Assembly: GCA_020634815.1 (NCBI GenBank)
Contig: JACKBA010000014.1
Span: 62,001-126,000, forward strand
Direction: 5' to 3'
DNA: 64,000 nt
Origin: Caldilineaceae bacterium
GTDB taxonomy: Bacteria; Chloroflexota; Anaerolineae; Caldilineales; Caldilineaceae
Shown: in pieces, positions 15,699 through 23,104 of the stretch
Layout: the number at the start of each line of letters is the position of its first letter
Numbering within the stretch: position 1 is the first letter of the stretch
Position numbers and translations under genes: made by a program
The notes under the pieces: model-generated
Seen by the model: the letters and a program-made list of their open reading frames with translations, nothing else
Told to the model about the DNA's origin: nothing
Database searches by the model: none

Positions 15699-17240
15699 AT
15701 GCCGCACATCTCCGTGTGGATCCTGGGCGATCAACTGCTGGCCGCGCACCCGGCCCTGGCTGCGGCCGAGGCGTTGACCGATCGCGCCAACATCCGCGTC
15801 GTGCTGGTCGAGAGCGCGCAGCGCCTGGCGCGCCTGCCCTACCAGCGCAAGAAGCTCGTGCTGCTGCTCAGCGCCATGCGTCACTATGCCGAGGAGTTGC
15901 GCAAGGCCGGCTTCACCGTTGAGTATGTCCGCGCCGCCACGGCCGGAGAGGGGCTGCGCCGGCACGTCGCCGCGTGGCAGCCAGAGCGGCTGCTCACCAT
16001 GGCCGCTGCCGAGTACGGCGGGCGGCGCTTCCAGCAGGAGCGGTTGGCCGGCCTGCTTGGCGTGCCGGTCGACCTCCTGCCCAACACGCAGTTCCTCAGC
16101 GGCCGCCACGATCCCTATCCGCAGCCCGACAAGCGGGTCATCCTGGAGAACTTCTATCGCAGCCTGCGCCGCCACTGGAAGCTGCTGATCGACGACGCTG
16201 GCGCGCCGGTGGGCGGCGCGTGGAACTTCGACCAGGAGAACCGCAAGCCGCTGCCCAAGAGCGGGCTGGCCATACCGGAGCCGGTGCGCTTTACGCCAGA
16301 TGCCATCACGCAGGCGGTGATGGCCGAGGTGGCCGCGCTGCCGCAAGGCGTGGGCGACAGCGGCGGATTCGATCTCGCCGTCACACGCGCCGATGCCGAG
16401 ACGGCGTTCGAGGACTTCATCCGCCACCGGCTGCACGCCTTCGGCCCCTATGAGGACGCCATGAGCCGGCACAGCGCCGTCCTCTTTCATTCGCTGCTCT
16501 CGCCCTACATGAACATCGGCCTGCTCGACCCGCTCGTCATGGCCCGGCGCGCCGAACAGGCATACCGGGATGGCCTGGCGCCCATCGCCTCGGTCGAAGG
16601 CTTTGTCCGTCAGGTGGTGGGCTGGCGCGAGTACATCTACTGGCAATACTGGCAGCAAATGCCCGGCTTGCTTGCTGCAAATAGCTGGCAGCACACACGA
16701 TCCATGCCGCAGTTCTTCTGGGACGGCGCTACGGAGATGAACTGCCTGCACCACGTGGTCGATCGCGTCATCGCCACGGGCTACTCGCACCACATCGAGC
16801 GGCTGATGGTGATCTGCAATTTCTGCCTGCTGGCCGGTATCGATCCCGCCGCGGTCAACGCGTGGTTTCTGGCCTTCTACGTCGACGCCTATGAGTGGGT
16901 GGTGGCGCCCAACGTCATCGGCATGGGTCTCAACGCCGATGGCGGGCAGATTGCGACCAAGCCCTACATCGCTTCGGCCAACTACATCAACAAGATGAGC
17001 GACTACTGCGCCGGCTGCCGCTTCAATCCCAAACAGCGCACCGGCAAGGAAGCCTGCCCGTACAACTTTCTCTACTGGAATTTCCTGCTGGAGCACGAGG
17101 AGACCCTGCGCGCCAACCCGCGTTCCGGGCCGGCAGTGTTGGGGCTCAAGCATCTATCGCCAGCCGAACGCAGCGCCGTCCGCGACCAGGCGACCAACTT
17201 CCTGGCCAGCCTCCCCGCGTACAAAGATAGCAAAGAATAG
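15699..17240 (+). CDS. phrB: [4Fe-4S] photolyase / cryptochrome (PhrB, FeS-BCP class)
   Basis: 513 residues, the usual length of the iron-sulfur bacterial cryptochrome/photolyase class. The N-terminal alpha/beta domain (1-130) is followed by an all-helical FAD domain. Four cysteines, C349 (EMNCLHH), C437 and C440 (DYCAGCRF) and C453 (EACPYNF), match the spacing of the [4Fe-4S] ligands in Agrobacterium PhrB almost exactly. That class repairs (6-4) photoproducts using blue light, with FAD and a lumazine antenna. The stop codon lies inside a palindromic repeat shared with the convergent gene. Confidence 0.94.
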   Translation: MPHISVWILGDQLLAAHPALAAAEALTDRANIRVVLVESAQRLARLPYQRKKLVLLLSAMRHYAEELRKAGFTVEYVRAATAGEGLRRHVAAWQPERLLTMAAAEYGGRRFQQERLAGLLGVPVDLLPNTQFLSGRHDPYPQPDKRVILENFYRSLRRHWKLLIDDAGAPVGGAWNFDQENRKPLPKSGLAIPEPVRFTPDAITQAVMAEVAALPQGVGDSGGFDLAVTRADAETAFEDFIRHRLHAFGPYEDAMSRHSAVLFHSLLSPYMNIGLLDPLVMARRAEQAYRDGLAPIASVEGFVRQVVGWREYIYWQYWQQMPGLLAANSWQHTRSMPQFFWDGATEMNCLHHVVDRVIATGYSHHIERLMVICNFCLLAGIDPAAVNAWFLAFYVDAYEWVVAPNVIGMGLNADGGQIATKPYIASANYINKMSDYCAGCRFNPKQRTGKEACPYNFLYWNFLLEHEETLRANPRSGPAVLGLKHLSPAERSAVRDQATNFLASLPAYKDSKE

Positions 17241-17326
17241 AACGCGGATAACGCGGATCGGGCGGATCGACACGGATGAAGAAAATCAGCGAAAATCTGC
17301 TCGATCCGCGTTATCCGCGTTCTATT
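17236..17326. repeat. GCGGAT palindrome containing both convergent stop codons
   Basis: Perfect 25-bp arms (AATAGAACGCGGATAACGCGGATCG and its complement) flank a 41-nt centre. The left arm contains the TAG of phrB (17238-17240) and the right arm the TAG of the MauG-type gene (17322-17324). The unit word GCGGATAAC/GCGGAT is repeated inside each arm. A related element lies at 47918-48006. Confidence 0.9.
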
Positions 17327-18575
17327 CCTCCTCCGTCAGCGTGTGTAGGAAGGCCTCGAGTTGCGCCGCCTCTTCGTCGGTGAGGGCGAGCGGCGTCAGT
17401 TCATTGTGGCCTTGGATGGCGAAGCCGCCGCTGTTGTAGTGCTGGATGACCTCGGCCAGGGTGGCAAACTGGCCGGTGTGCATGTACGGCCCCGTCTCGG
17501 CCACATTGCGCAACGTCGGCGTCTTCATGCCGCCCAGCAACGTGTCGCTCTCGGTGACCATGAAGCGCAACGCCGTGCACTCGTCAGGGTCGGCGTCGCT
17601 GTACGCACCCAGACAGTTGAACGGATCGGCCTGCACGCGTACCACGCCGTCGATGCGCCCGCGCTGGATCGGCACGTCCGGCGCACCGGGGATGGCCGTA
17701 TTGTGGAAAGCATCATTGGTAAAGCGCGGCCCGTTGTGGCAGTTCATGCACTGCCCCTTGCCCATGAAGATCCGCAGCCCCGCCACTTCGTCGGCACTCA
17801 GGACGGCCTCGCCCTGCGGCCGCCCGTCCGCGTCCAGCGACGCCACGTAGCGGTCGAAGCGCGCCGGTTGCGGCACGATCGTGCGTTCGTATGCGGCCAG
17901 CACCTTGCCGAGGTTGGCAAAGACCCGGTTCGCGGCGTCGCGATCCGCCGGCGCCATGCGCTCCCACGCCGCGCTGGCCGCCGGGCTGTCCACCGGGCCG
18001 GCATTGCGCGGGAAACGGCTGCTGTCTGCCAGGTCGGGCAGCGGGTCGAAGAGCGCCTCGTACTCGGCACGATAGTGCTCGGCCAGCAGATGTGCGTAGA
18101 GCGTACGGTTGCCGCCATGCTCCAGCGGGTTCTCCAGCGGGATCAGCGCTTGCGACCACTGGCTGTCATTCTTGCCGTTCCATGTCTGCCACGGGCTATA
18201 GGCCGCGCCGACAAGGCTCATGGCGTTGAGCGGAATAGTGCCCATGCCCACGCCAAAGGCGCGCCCGTCGGTGAAATGGCGTTCAGGCATGTGGCAGGAC
18301 GCGCACGACACGGCGCCGTTGCCGCTGAAGCGAGTGTCGAAGTAGATGCGCTCGCCAAGCGCTGCGGCTGTGGGGTTATCAGCGACGACGTTGGACGGAT
18401 CGGGCGACAGCGGCTTGAGCGCGTCGAGCGACAGGCTGTGCAGCACGCGCAATTCGTCCGCGCTCCAGGTCGGTGTTGCCGGGCCGCCGGCGCAGGCGGC
18501 AAGCCAGCCAAGCACCATTACCCCTATCAACCACCGGCCGGCGCGCATCAAGAAGTCAGATTGGCCTGGTTGCAT
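17322..18575 (-). CDS. Diheme cytochrome c peroxidase / MauG-like lipoprotein
   Basis: 417 residues. The signal peptide has a lipobox (LAAC, Cys28). Two heme motifs, CASCH (C91, C94, H95) and CMNCH near residue 277, and the stretch LGERIYFDTRFSGNG place it in the CcpA/MauG family. Members reduce H2O2 or carry out oxidative protein modification; which applies here is not clear. PTLRNVAETGPYMHTGQFATL is the typical C-terminal segment. The start lies 4 nt after the stop of the upstream lipoprotein gene, so translation is probably coupled. An internal ATG at 18548 would give a more compact signal peptide. Confidence 0.92.
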   Translation of the reverse strand: MQPGQSDFLMRAGRWLIGVMVLGWLAACAGGPATPTWSADELRVLHSLSLDALKPLSPDPSNVVADNPTAAALGERIYFDTRFSGNGAVSCASCHMPERHFTDGRAFGVGMGTIPLNAMSLVGAAYSPWQTWNGKNDSQWSQALIPLENPLEHGGNRTLYAHLLAEHYRAEYEALFDPLPDLADSSRFPRNAGPVDSPAASAAWERMAPADRDAANRVFANLGKVLAAYERTIVPQPARFDRYVASLDADGRPQGEAVLSADEVAGLRIFMGKGQCMNCHNGPRFTNDAFHNTAIPGAPDVPIQRGRIDGVVRVQADPFNCLGAYSDADPDECTALRFMVTESDTLLGGMKTPTLRNVAETGPYMHTGQFATLAEVIQHYNSGGFAIQGHNELTPLALTDEEAAQLEAFLHTLTEEE

Positions 18576-18579
18576 GTCG

Positions 18580-19032
18580 CTATAGCTTCAAATTGAAGGT
18601 GACGCTGTCTTGCTGGCCGGCCGCGTCGATGACAAAGGTAATCGTCCACCAGCCGCCCATCTGAAACTGCATCCCCTCCACGCGATAGTCGCCGTTGCCC
18701 AGCGCTTCGGTGACCTGGGGCTCGGTGGGCATGCCGTGGTTGTGTTCGGGCATGCCGCCACTCACGGCGATCACCGCATCGTCGACGGGCGCGCCCTCTG
18801 GCGTCTCGACGTGCAGCGTCCATTGGTGGAGTTCGTTGATCGCGATCGGCTCCAGCGCCGGGGTGTAGGTGACCTGGAACAACCCGCCATCGCTGGCCCG
18901 TGTCGTGCCGAAATCGGTATCGGCCGGTGCATTGCTGCTCATCTGCATCGCCGGTGTCGCCGCGCCGCCACAACCGCCAATTGCCGCCACCAACAACAGC
19001 AGCACACCAAGCAACAGGGAATATCGACGCAT
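18580..19032 (-). CDS. FixH/YtkA-like lipoprotein
   Basis: 150 residues with a lipobox (IGGC, Cys21) and a single immunoglobulin-like beta domain: FQVTYTPALEPIAINELHQWTLHVE, a His/Met-rich loop (GGMPEHNHGMPTEP) and WWTITFVID. This pattern fits the FixH/YtkA-like group, often found with cytochrome oxidase or copper genes. The Met/His loop could bind copper, which is inference. It is encoded 4 nt upstream of the MauG-like gene and is likely its operon partner. Confidence 0.85.
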   Translation of the reverse strand: MRRYSLLLGVLLLLVAAIGGCGGAATPAMQMSSNAPADTDFGTTRASDGGLFQVTYTPALEPIAINELHQWTLHVETPEGAPVDDAVIAVSGGMPEHNHGMPTEPQVTEALGNGDYRVEGMQFQMGGWWTITFVIDAAGQQDSVTFNLKL

Positions 19033-19086
19033 GACGCTCCTTTCTCAACCAGAGTTGCCGTCTCGACTCGTCGATCGTTCAATGAA

Positions 19087-19141
19087 AAAGCAGGCCGATC
19101 TTCGCAGATTTTGCGAGAATCTGCGAATTTCAGCCTGCTTT
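19087..19141 (-). terminator. Nested hairpin between rhodanese and FixH-like genes
   Basis: AAAGCAGGC...GCCTGCTTT encloses a second hairpin (TTCGCAGATT...AATCTGCGAA). With its flanking A and T tracts it could terminate the leftward rhodanese transcript. Confidence 0.65.
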
Positions 19142-19169
19142 GGGTCGGAGCGTATCTGCCGCGGCCGAC

Positions 19170-19634
19170 CTACTGGACGGGGTAGCCCTGCTGCTGCCAG
19201 GTCACGATACCGCCCAGGTCGTAGATCTGGGAATAGCCGGCCTGGTCGAGAATCTGCGCGGCCTGGTTGCTGCGGTTACCGCTGCGACAGTAGACGACGA
19301 CCGGCTTGTCCTGCGGCACTTCGCTCAGGCGCTGGCCCAGGGAGTCGACCGGGATGTTGACCGAGCCGGGAATATGTCCGCTGGCGAACTCCTCGGGCGT
19401 ACGGACGTCGATCAGGATGTGTTCGCTGCCGGACCCAAACTTGCTCTGGTAGTCGGCCGGGGCGATTTTGGTGTTGACCTTTTCGGGCGCGGCGGCAACG
19501 GCTGCACCGGCGCTGGCGGCAGGGGCGGCGGGCGCGGGCGCACCGGCCGAACACGCGCCGATCCCAACGACCAGCCCTGTAACGACGATGGCGAGACCGA
19601 GGTAGCGGCGCGCCTGGGAAAGAACTGTCTGCAT
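19170..19634 (-). CDS. Rhodanese-like lipoprotein
   Basis: 154 residues. The lipobox is GIGAC (Cys28), followed by an Ala/Pro spacer and one rhodanese domain with ILIDVRTPEEFASGHIPGSVNIP and the active-site loop CRSGNRS (C116). It is predicted to sit on the outer face of the membrane and transfer or bind sulfane sulfur. The ATG at 19634 has GGAG 8 nt upstream; earlier start codons would place a Cys-rich non-signal sequence first. Its hairpin-bounded 3' end suggests it is transcribed separately from the FixH/MauG pair. Confidence 0.92.
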   Translation of the reverse strand: MQTVLSQARRYLGLAIVVTGLVVGIGACSAGAPAPAAPAASAGAAVAAAPEKVNTKIAPADYQSKFGSGSEHILIDVRTPEEFASGHIPGSVNIPVDSLGQRLSEVPQDKPVVVYCRSGNRSNQAAQILDQAGYSQIYDLGGIVTWQQQGYPVQ

Positions 19635-19872
19635 AATCTTGCTCCACTTGCGTGCGTCGGCGACGCAGTTGATAGGGCGGCACGTCTCGAGTCGACACCC
19701 GCCGCCACGAAATAGACGGTAATCTGCCCCCACTTTACCTCAGATCGCCCGAAATTCAGTCCGCTGCCTTCCTTATCGGCGCAATAAGTATTTGCTTATA
19801 TGTGCCGAGCTTACGGACTCCCGCGCGCCTCGATGGCACAATGCCATGCAGTGATTCAAGTGTGAAGAAAGC

Positions 19873-20064
19873 ATGAGGGATATGGGGCATCCAACGATCC
19901 CGCCGGAACGCTACACCAAGAAGACCTTGCCGTCCAAGCTCTGCCAGGTGTGCGGCCGTCCATTTACCTGGCGCAAGAAATGGGCGCGCGACTGGGATGC
20001 GGTGACTGTGTGCAGCGAACGTTGCCGGCGTCAGAAGCGCCGGCAGCCAGGAGGCGCGGCATGA
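19873..20064 (+). CDS. DUF2256 small zinc-ribbon protein
   Basis: 63 residues matching DUF2256: TLPSKLCQVCGRPFTWRKKW, WDAVTVCSERCRR. Two Cys pairs (CQVC and CSERC) probably bind one zinc, followed by a basic tail. The family's function is not established. The stop overlaps the start of the photolyase-like gene (ATGA), and GGAGG for that gene lies within this one, so the two proteins are made together. Start at the first ATG; a second ATG at 19882 is possible. Confidence 0.9.
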   Translation: MRDMGHPTIPPERYTKKTLPSKLCQVCGRPFTWRKKWARDWDAVTVCSERCRRQKRRQPGGAA

Positions 20065-21380
20065 CCTCGCCTGCCGGCGCCATGACGCGCGACTTCGCCG
20101 ACCGCAACATGCTGGTCGCCTATGTGCGGCAAGAGTTCCCCGCGTCCGAGAGCGTCGACGGTCATGTGGCCGGCCAGCGCGGCGGGCGCAAGGCGGCGCT
20201 GGCGGCATTGGCGCTGGTCGACCCCGCCGCCTATGCGCGCACGCGCAACCACCTCGACGGGTCGGTGACGCGCCTGTCGCCCTACGTACGCCACGGCGTG
20301 CTGACCCTGGCCGAGGTGCGGGATGCCGTGCTCGGCACGGTGCGCGACCCGCACGAGGCAGCCCGGCTGCTCACGGAGCTGGGCTGGCGTGACTATTTCC
20401 AACGCGCGTACGCGGCACTCGGCGACGGCATCTGGCGCGACCAGGAGCCGAACAAGACAGGTTGGCGTGCAGAGGAATATGCCGGCCAACTGCCCGACGA
20501 TATTGCTCAGGGGACGACCGGCCTGGCGTGTATCGACGGATTCAGCGCCGAACTACGCGCGACAGGCTATCTGCACAACCATGCTCGTATGTGGCTGGCC
20601 GCCTATATCGTGCACTTTCGGCGCGTGCGCTGGCAGTCCGGCGCACGCTGGTTTCTGACCCACCTGCTCGACGGAGATCCTGCCAGCAACAACCTTTCCT
20701 GGCAGTGGGTGGCGAGCACCTTCAGCCACAAGCCCTACATTTTCAACCGCGCCAACCTGGAGAAATACGCCGGCAGCGCCTATTGCCAAAGCTGCCCGCT
20801 CCGCGCCGGCTGCCCGCTCGACGCCAGCTACGAAGCACTGGCAGCGCGGCTCTTTCCCCGCATGTCGGGCGGCGAAGCGGTCGACAGCGGCCCGCTGCCG
20901 GCGGTCGACGGCGAGCACGGCACGGCGACCGCCCAGGTCCACGGGCAAACGATCGTCTGGGTGCATGGCGACATGCTCAGCCCGCAGAGCGTGGCGTTGC
21001 AAGCGCAGCCGGGGGCGCCGGCCATCTGGGTGTGGGACGACGAACTGCTGGCGGCGCAGCGTATCAGCCTGAAGCGTATCGTGTTTCTATACGAGTGCCT
21101 GCTGGAGCTTCCGGTCGTCATCCGGCGCGGGGACGTTGCGGCCGAAGTACTCGATTTCGCCCGCGCGGCCGGCGCCCGGACGATCGTGACCGCAGCGAGC
21201 CCCAGCCCGCGCTTTGCCACCATCCGGCGCCTGCTGGAGCAGGAGATGCCCGTGGCAGTGCTGCACGAATCACCATTTGCGACCGCCCCGCGCGCGCTCG
21301 ACCTGCGTCGCTTTTCACGGTATTGGCGCAAGGTGGAACGTTCAGTCCTGCCACAGAGCGGGGCGCGTCGTGACGTGTGA
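20061..21380 (+). CDS. Photolyase/cryptochrome-like protein with reversed domain order
   Basis: 439 residues. Residues 60-235 are a photolyase FAD-binding domain: SVTRLSPYVRHGVL, LGWRDYFQRAY, TGYLHNHARMWLA, DGDPASNNLSWQWVA and FSHKPYIFNRANLEKY. A short Cys motif follows (C242-xx-C245-xxxxx-C251). Residues 295-410 look like the photolyase N-terminal Rossmann-like domain: TIVWVHGDMLSPQS, AIWVWDDELL, RISLKRIVFLYECL, PVVIRRGDVAAEVLDFARAAGA. Normal photolyases have that domain first. I therefore read it as a permuted photolyase/cryptochrome. Whether it repairs DNA or senses light cannot be told. It overlaps the DUF2256 gene. Confidence 0.85.
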   Translation: MTSPAGAMTRDFADRNMLVAYVRQEFPASESVDGHVAGQRGGRKAALAALALVDPAAYARTRNHLDGSVTRLSPYVRHGVLTLAEVRDAVLGTVRDPHEAARLLTELGWRDYFQRAYAALGDGIWRDQEPNKTGWRAEEYAGQLPDDIAQGTTGLACIDGFSAELRATGYLHNHARMWLAAYIVHFRRVRWQSGARWFLTHLLDGDPASNNLSWQWVASTFSHKPYIFNRANLEKYAGSAYCQSCPLRAGCPLDASYEALAARLFPRMSGGEAVDSGPLPAVDGEHGTATAQVHGQTIVWVHGDMLSPQSVALQAQPGAPAIWVWDDELLAAQRISLKRIVFLYECLLELPVVIRRGDVAAEVLDFARAAGARTIVTAASPSPRFATIRRLLEQEMPVAVLHESPFATAPRALDLRRFSRYWRKVERSVLPQSGARRDV

Positions 21381-21444
21381 TAGAATGCCGATTAGCCGCA
21401 CGCTGGCAGCGACGGCTCAGATCGCATCAACCCGGCCACGGTTG

Positions 21445-21470
21445 CCGGCCCGCCAAAACGTGCGGGCCGG
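21445..21470 (+). terminator. GC-rich hairpin upstream of ctaA
   Basis: CCGGCCCGC and its complement around an 8-nt loop. It lies between the photolyase-like gene and ctaA with no strong T-run, so it could be a weak terminator or an attenuator-like leader structure. Confidence 0.5.
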
Positions 21471-21518
21471 TGCCATATGCCGGCGACTCACATGAAGCAA
21501 CAAGGAGTAAGTAGACCC

Positions 21519-22481
21519 ATGGTTGTCAACCGGCGGTTTGCCCGCTATGCCTGGGGTGTCGTCCTGCTGAACATCGTCGTCATTGTCTGGGGCGCATTCG
21601 TACGCGCCACAGGTTCGGGCGCCGGCTGTGGCGACAATTGGCCGCTCTGCCAGGGTGAGGTCATCCCGCGCCCGGAGAGCATCGAAACCGTCATTGAGTT
21701 CTCGCACCGCGTCACCAGCGGACTGGCGCTGATCGCGGTCGTCGTGCTGCTGATCTGGGCATTCCGTGCGTATCCCAAAGGCAGCGTGGTGCGCAAAGGC
21801 GCCGTCGCCTCCATGATCTTCATGATTCTTGAGGCGCTCATCGGCGCGGCGCTGGTGTTGCTGGAGTATGTGGCATTCAACGTCTCGGTCGGCCGTGCGA
21901 TCTGGATGGGCGGCCACCTTATCAACACCTTCCTGCTCATGGCGGCGCTGACGCTGACGGCTTGGTGGGGACAGGGCGGCCAACCGCTGCGCCTGCGCAA
22001 CCAGGGCGCAGTGGGATGGACGCTGCTGGGGGCGTTCGTGGGCATGCTCGTGCTGGGCGTGAGCGGCGCCATCACCGCGCTGGGCGACACGCTCGTGCTG
22101 ACCGGCGGCATCTCGCCGGCAGAAAATGCGCTCGTCGCCACGCTCGTCGATCTGCGCATTTTCCACCCGTTGATTGCCTTCGTCGTCGGCGCGCTGGTTG
22201 GGCTGGCAGCGTGGGTCGCCATGAAGCAACGGCCGGCTCTAACGACACAGCGCCTTGGACGGGCCATCATTGCCCTGTACGTCGTGCAGTTGTTGGTCGG
22301 CTCGCTCAACGTTGCGCTCAAAGCGCCCGTCTGGCTGCAACTGGTCCACCTGGCCATCACGACGACGATCTGGATCCTGCTGGTCATGTTGGCGGCGGCG
22401 GCACTGGCCGCAAGCGAGCCAGTCTCGCCGCGCAACGCCCCTGCTTCCTCGGCGGCGGAACGAAGGACGGCAACGACCTGA
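21519..22481 (+). CDS. ctaA: Heme A synthase (COX15/CtaA family)
   Basis: 320 residues with eight predicted membrane helices. The signatures are VRATGSGAGCGDNWPLCQG (Cys pair in the first outer loop), EFSHRVTSGLAL, GHLINTFLL, the RIFHPLIAF helix and QLVHLAITT. The conserved histidines bind heme in a family that converts heme O to heme A for aa3-type oxidase. The oxidase and ctaB are not in the window. The ATG at 21519 has AAGGAG 11 nt upstream; an ATG at 21492 would add nine residues. A strong terminator follows. Confidence 0.94.
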   Translation: MVVNRRFARYAWGVVLLNIVVIVWGAFVRATGSGAGCGDNWPLCQGEVIPRPESIETVIEFSHRVTSGLALIAVVVLLIWAFRAYPKGSVVRKGAVASMIFMILEALIGAALVLLEYVAFNVSVGRAIWMGGHLINTFLLMAALTLTAWWGQGGQPLRLRNQGAVGWTLLGAFVGMLVLGVSGAITALGDTLVLTGGISPAENALVATLVDLRIFHPLIAFVVGALVGLAAWVAMKQRPALTTQRLGRAIIALYVVQLLVGSLNVALKAPVWLQLVHLAITTTIWILLVMLAAAALAASEPVSPRNAPASSAAERRTATT

Positions 22482-22640
22482 CGGGTTGTGAGCGCCATTC
22501 CAATTCGGCTTTGACGATTTTGACAGGGTTCGAGGGCTTGATGTATGCTAGGCCCATCAGCCAAACGGCTGCTCCAATCCAACCCATTCCTCATGTCTGT
22601 CTGGTCGGCCTTCTCGATCCTGCGATGGACAAGCAAGGAA

Positions 22641-22675
22641 GGTCCCTCCTGGTTTCAGGAGGGACCGTTTTTTTT
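22641..22675 (+). terminator. Rho-independent terminator
   Basis: An 11-bp stem (GGTCCCTCCTG), a GTTT loop and eight T. The surrounding 22482-22827 gap shows no gene. The distance from ctaA (160 bp) suggests either a long 3' UTR or an unrecognised short transcript ending here. Confidence 0.9.
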
Positions 22676-22827
22676 CTAGCTGACGTTCACCCTACGCATG
22701 ACACACGAAGCGGACAATTCGGACGCCGCACGGTTCATTTCCAGACCACTTTCCGACTGCCGGATTTGGCGGGGACCGGCCGACAGTCTACAATCGTGAT
22801 CAGGAAATTCGTTCTGAGAGAGTGATC

Positions 22828-23004
22828 ATGCAGAAAGACATCTTCAGCAATGCAATGCTTGTGTTCGGCGTCGTGACCCTCGCGACCTTTGGCGTGATGG
22901 AGCTTACCGGCCTGCATGCCGACCCGATCATGCCTGCCTTCTCGGCATTTCTCATCGGCGCCACGGCAGTCCTCGACCGCGTGGGCGTCCGTCGCATGAA
23001 CTGA
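22828..23004 (+). CDS. Small membrane protein of unknown function
   Basis: 58 residues: MQKDIFSNAML, then two hydrophobic helices (VFGVVTLATFGVMEL and PAFSAFLIGATAVL) and a short basic tail. I do not recognise a family. Start at the ATG at 22828, with GAGAGAG a few bases upstream; a GTG two codons earlier is possible. It is bounded by a terminator before and a palindrome after, which supports an independent small gene. Confidence 0.65.
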   Translation: MQKDIFSNAMLVFGVVTLATFGVMELTGLHADPIMPAFSAFLIGATAVLDRVGVRRMN

Positions 23005-23056
23005 CAGCTGCGGGCAGCCGTCGATCCATAGCACAAAACTGAATCAGGAAAACAGA

Positions 23057-23084
23057 CAGGGGCGTCGCGATCGCGACGCCCCTG
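23057..23084. terminator. Bidirectional terminator palindrome
   Basis: A 14-bp-arm perfect palindrome (CAGGGGCGTCGCGA and its complement) between the convergent small membrane gene and the 960-aa gene. Confidence 0.75.
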
Positions 23085-23104
23085 CTATTTCTGTCTCCGT
23101 CGGC

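Noticed and set aside
17236..17326. Possible insertion sequence or MITE with target duplication
   Set aside because: No transposase and no flanking direct repeat could be identified; it is kept as a repeat, with mobility unproven.
19756..20208. Minus-strand frame opposite the DUF2256 gene
   Set aside because: It covers the conserved zinc-ribbon gene on the other strand and has no recognisable features.
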